Source: Anaeromassilibacillus sp. An250
GTDB lineage: Bacteria > Bacillota > Clostridia > Oscillospirales > Acutalibacteraceae
Length of the DNA stretch: 33,942 nt
Direction: 5' to 3'
Assembly (NCBI RefSeq): GCF_002159845.1
Contig: NZ_NFJK01000024.1
Location: 1 to 33,942, forward strand
The number at the start of each line of letters is the position of its first letter. The stretch's first letter is position 1. The notes under the pieces were generated by a model. That model made no database searches. It was not told where the DNA came from and saw nothing but the letters and a program-made list of their open reading frames with translations. A program made the position numbers and the translations under genes. Below are positions 31,396 to 33,942 of this stretch, piece by piece.

Positions 31396-32357
31396 AGTTC
31401 TACCCTCGGAATCAGGCCGTTCATGGCTTCCCAGTCAATCCCGGCTGATTTCACCAGTTTTTCCGGAAGCAGATGGATATAGTACGCGGTTGCCTCCCAA
31501 TCCTTATGGCCCATGTATGTCTGCAGATAAGGAAGCCGTGAGGAAAGTTCTTTCTTTTCATCCAGCCAGCGGTTCAGGACAGCCGTTGCGAACCGGTGGC
31601 GGAGGTCATATACCCGGACGGCAGGAAGAAGGTCTTTGGGAATTCCCGGTTTTGTGCGAGCAAAGAACCACTTAAATTTCCCCTGCATCTTCTGGGCGGA
31701 ATAGGGGCCGCCATCCGGCGCGGGGAAGAAATATGCGCTTCCCGGAAATGCGGCATCCCGGATGCCGGCATAAGACCTTGCAAGAAAAAGCATGTCCTCC
31801 GACATTACGATAGTTCTGCTTTTACGCCATTTTGTTTCAATGATCCGTACTTCTCCGCTGTTCAAGTCAACCTCGTTCCGTTTCAGATGCCTCCCTTCGT
31901 TTGGCCGCAGGCCGCAGGTATAAGTCATCCGAAAGTATGTACGGAGCAGATGCGGACGGAATGGGTCGCGTGGATACTGGTAACAGTCGATTTCATGGAA
32001 CAGCGCTGCCAGCTCATCATCCCCAAACAGATAAGGAATGAATACAGTGCCTCCGGCAGTAAACCGGTCTGGGAGGATATATGCCGCTTTCCCTATGGAT
32101 TTTTGATATTTCCCCAACGCCCTGACAAAAGCTGCCTTCCCGTGGATGGTCTGCGGTGATTTCCCCGGTTCTGGCTTCAGCCAGTTCAGCACAATGGCCT
32201 GGGTAAGCTCCTGCTGGCCGAGATATACTTCAAAGCAACGGCGGTCAAAACTTTTGGCCTTTTCCAGGTAAGTGTTTTCGGAATAACCGAGGGCGCATTT
32301 CAAAGCGATCATACTTTCCAGATCCTGTGCAAATCCACTGGCAAACTTATCATTCAT
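31383..32357 (-). CDS. Second RIT tyrosine recombinase
   Basis: A 324-residue tyrosine recombinase with the catalytic set: Arg in CGLRPNEG (near residue 152), DLRHRFAT (near 250), and MGHKDWEATAYYIHLLP with the nucleophile Tyr. It has the shorter N-terminal arm typical of the middle member of a recombinase trio. ATG at 32357 overlaps the stop of the first recombinase (ATGA), so translation is coupled. The three genes together form a recombinase-in-trio (RIT) unit, which moves as a short mobile element. Motifs intact; likely active. Confidence 0.88.
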   Translation of the reverse strand: MNDKFASGFAQDLESMIALKCALGYSENTYLEKAKSFDRRCFEVYLGQQELTQAIVLNWLKPEPGKSPQTIHGKAAFVRALGKYQKSIGKAAYILPDRFTAGGTVFIPYLFGDDELAALFHEIDCYQYPRDPFRPHLLRTYFRMTYTCGLRPNEGRHLKRNEVDLNSGEVRIIETKWRKSRTIVMSEDMLFLARSYAGIRDAAFPGSAYFFPAPDGGPYSAQKMQGKFKWFFARTKPGIPKDLLPAVRVYDLRHRFATAVLNRWLDEKKELSSRLPYLQTYMGHKDWEATAYYIHLLPEKLVKSAGIDWEAMNGLIPRVELWEK

Positions 32358-33601
32358 CCCTCCAACCCCCTTTCCAGCGGGATACCTTTAAAATCAAGGG
32401 CGCATTCTTTTAAGCTGCTGGTATCCAGGGAAAGGTACTGCCTTGCAGACTTTGGGTCGTCATGCCCCAGGATCTGTGTGATGGTTGTGAGCGGCGTTCC
32501 CGTCACCAAAAGCTTTTTTGCCAGCCGCCGCCGGAGTCCATGGAACCCTTTCCCATCAAAGGCATGGCGGTAAATCCCGGCTTTCCTTTGGTATTGCTGA
32601 AACATACATCCAATGCTGACCGCATCCGCCAGCCCTGTCCTGGGGGCAATCAGGCGCAAAAATACTTCCGGGCTCTCAGAGCGCGGCCTTGCATTCAGGA
32701 TATAATCCTGCAAGGCTTCTCCCGCCTCCTTAACCAGCGGGGTATAGCTTACACGCCCTGTTTTTCTCTGGGTAAATCGGATTTCGCCCTTCCGCCAGTC
32801 AATGTCTGTCAACTTTATCCGGATCAGGTCTCCGGCCCGTAGGCCTGTTGTTGCCGCAAGGAGGATGATGGCGCGGTCCCGTTTTCCCATCTCGCTGTCT
32901 GTATCAATCACCCGTAGGATCTGGTCCAGCTCCTCATCCGTTACATAGCTTTGGATTGGCATATCCCGATATACCCGGTAGGAGAAAAGCTCAACACAAT
33001 CCGGGGCCGGGAGGCTGCTTTCTTTCAGAAATATGTGGAAATGTTTCAGATAGAGCAGGATGTTATGCAGGCTGGAGGTTTTTACTTCCGCCGCCGTTTT
33101 CAGGATAAATTCCCGGACCTGTTCTACCGTCACCCATTCCAGGGAAGCATACCCTAAAGATTCAAAGTAATGCAGGTATCTGCGGACTACCCACACCACA
33201 TCGTCCCTGGTATTCGGGCCATAGCCTTTATAATCCAGGAAAAGGTCGATGAGCTTCTCGCTATCCTCCGAGACCGGATACTTTGTCCCATGCTTTGGCA
33301 TATTTAAATGCAAGGTTCCCGTCAGATAGAACTCGTCCAGGCGGTTTGCCGCCGATTTTACCCGTTTGTAGTAGTGGATGGAGATTTCTTCCCGATCCAG
33401 ACGTTCTTTCTGAAGATCCACAAGCTCCCTGGTGATTGCCGGGTCATAGAAACATACGCCTCTTTTTTCATAATAAACGGCAACAGTCTGAAATTTGGGC
33501 GTGATATTTCTCCAAATGGTTGCTTCGCTGTAGCCCAGCTTTCTTGCCTCAGCAATTATCTGGGCGATCATCTCGTTAATGGTTTGCTTTTGTGTTTTCA
33601 T
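32354..33601 (-). CDS. First RIT tyrosine recombinase
   Basis: A 415-residue tyrosine recombinase. The N-terminal arm-binding/core-binding region covers about residues 1-230; the catalytic domain has Arg in TTGLRAGDL, GFHGLRRRLAKKLL (His-x-x-Arg) and LGHDDPKSARQYLSLD with the nucleophile Tyr. ATG 33601 is chosen over GTG 33607 because GGAGG lies eight bases upstream of 33601. It is the first gene of the RIT operon, transcribed leftward from a promoter near 33610-33650. Motifs intact. Confidence 0.9.
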   Translation of the reverse strand: MKTQKQTINEMIAQIIAEARKLGYSEATIWRNITPKFQTVAVYYEKRGVCFYDPAITRELVDLQKERLDREEISIHYYKRVKSAANRLDEFYLTGTLHLNMPKHGTKYPVSEDSEKLIDLFLDYKGYGPNTRDDVVWVVRRYLHYFESLGYASLEWVTVEQVREFILKTAAEVKTSSLHNILLYLKHFHIFLKESSLPAPDCVELFSYRVYRDMPIQSYVTDEELDQILRVIDTDSEMGKRDRAIILLAATTGLRAGDLIRIKLTDIDWRKGEIRFTQRKTGRVSYTPLVKEAGEALQDYILNARPRSESPEVFLRLIAPRTGLADAVSIGCMFQQYQRKAGIYRHAFDGKGFHGLRRRLAKKLLVTGTPLTTITQILGHDDPKSARQYLSLDTSSLKECALDFKGIPLERGLEG

Positions 33602-33611
33602 AAGCACAGCC

Positions 33612-33659
33612 TCCTTGATATAGTCAGGTAAACTTCCTGCTGTAAACTATTATCAAGGA
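33612..33659 (-). promoter_or_regulatory. Promoter/operator region of the RIT operon
   Basis: On the minus strand TTTACA, 18 bases, TATATC form a plausible promoter. TCCTTGATA (33612-33620) and TATCAAGGA (33651-33659) are a perfect 9-bp inverted repeat around it, and GTAAAC repeats at 33628-33633 and 33642-33647. This fits autoregulation of the recombinases, which is an inference. Confidence 0.55.
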
Positions 33660-33681
33660 TGGATGTATGGGAAGCTATAAG

Positions 33682-33831
33682 ATTATCCCGAATGTTGGGA
33701 AGCTTCTGATGAAAAAGTATTGAAACCAGCTCAAAAGGGAGGAAAAGTTATCCCGAATTTTTTGAACGAAATCAGCATGGAAACAGGCTGAAAAATAAGG
33801 TTTCGGGATAATCCAACTTTCGGTATAACTA
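33682..33831. repeat. Cluster of TTATCCCGAA repeats, possible RIT element end
   Basis: TTATCCCGAA occurs at 33683-33692 and 33748-33757 in direct orientation and as its reverse complement at 33802-33811; a degenerate copy (TTTCGGTATAAC) lies at 33818-33829. RIT elements are bounded by inverted repeats bound by their recombinases, so these are candidates. No gene is seen in 33602-33907; a minus-strand 81-residue frame there looks non-coding. Confidence 0.65.
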
Positions 33832-33907
33832 TTCTCTAAAATTCCAGTCCCAAGCCCGTGCCCTTGTAAATTTTTCTCGAACACGAACACTTTTTTCGCT
33901 TGGAATC

Positions 33908-33936
33908 TTGACTCGAACACCCGTTCCTGATATACT
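33908..33936 (+). promoter_or_regulatory. SOS-type promoter with a LexA box, pointing out of the window
   Basis: TTGACT (33908-33913), 17-base spacer, TATACT (33931-33936). The spacer contains CGAACACCCGTTC (33914-33926), a GAAC-N4-GTTC match to the Gram-positive LexA (DinR/Cheo) box. A further CGAACACGAACAC at 33879-33891 gives extra half-sites. The controlled gene lies right of the window. Confidence 0.78.
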
Positions 33937-33942
33937 AAAATC

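Noticed and set aside
33675-33920. Minus-strand 81-residue frame right of the RIT operon
   Set aside because: It covers the repeat cluster and the outward promoter, has no Shine-Dalgarno support and no recognisable family.
1-33942. CRISPR array, tRNA or rRNA genes
   Set aside because: No regularly spaced repeats with unique spacers and no tRNA or rRNA-like sequence were seen when reading the window.

Overview
This window is most of an integrative and conjugative element (ICE) of the Tn1549 family, followed by its degraded cargo and a second mobile element. The GC-rich conjugation genes, the strong Shine-Dalgarno sequences and the protein families (PrgI-VirB4-NlpC/P60-DUF4315-DUF4366-TopB-ArdA, MobC-MOBP relaxase) point to a gut Clostridia host. 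An Oscillospiraceae/Ruminococcaceae-type genome is likely, but that is inferred from gene style and not proven.

Layout. (1) 1-354: the 3' end of a group II intron, then the tail of a VirB6/TrbL-like membrane channel gene that it interrupts. (2) 367-14883, plus strand: a tightly overlapping conjugation operon. Core genes are PrgI, VirB4, an NlpC/P60 wall hydrolase, DUF4315, DUF4366, topoisomerase III and a multidomain ArdA antirestriction protein. Extra genes are threaded between them: an MT-A70 adenine methyltransferase, a Bro/ANT antirepressor, a cytosine methyltransferase with two compensating frameshifts, and a PP-loop (PAPS-reductase-like) protein. (3) 15272-18260: a promoter with a perfect palindromic operator, then four genes: membrane protein, membrane-anchored methyltransferase, ATC-hydrolase-like protein and alpha/beta hydrolase. 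(4) 18309-20540, minus strand: DUF6050 protein, MOBP relaxase, MobC and a highly structured probable oriT. (5) 20607-26461: an AT-richer metal/siderophore-uptake-like island: AraC regulator, ECF S and T components, an ECF ATPase joined by deletion to an ABC exporter-type remnant, an intact ABC exporter-type half transporter, and a DtxR-family regulator with Fe-type ligands. (6) 26489-27510: a minus-strand XRE regulator and a leader/attenuator-like region with no surviving target gene. (7) 27540-29798: a broken VaFE-repeat surface protein fused by deletion to the 3' end of another gene. (8) 29815-33601, minus strand: three overlapping tyrosine recombinases (recombinase-in-trio, RIT), the last fused in frame to a DUF4405 membrane protein. 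(9) 33602-33942: repeats that may be RIT recombination sites, and at the edge a consensus promoter with a LexA box in its spacer, pointing out of the window.

How the parts fit. The T4SS, TopB, relaxase/MobC and oriT form the transfer machinery; ArdA and the methyltransferases fit evasion of recipient restriction. The most interesting reading is that regions 3 and 5 are one regulon split by the mobilisation module. Three matching GTTAG-N6-CTAAC palindromes precede the methyltransferase operon, the AraC gene and the ECF S gene, and a DtxR-family repressor is encoded at the end of region 5. AraC plus paired exporter-type ABC proteins plus a DtxR repressor resembles yersiniabactin/equibactin uptake loci, but there is no synthesis gene here, which suggests scavenging of a foreign metallophore. 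The uptake operon carries an internal deletion in this copy, so it may no longer work.

All calls were made by eye; no database search, structure prediction or base-composition calculation was run.
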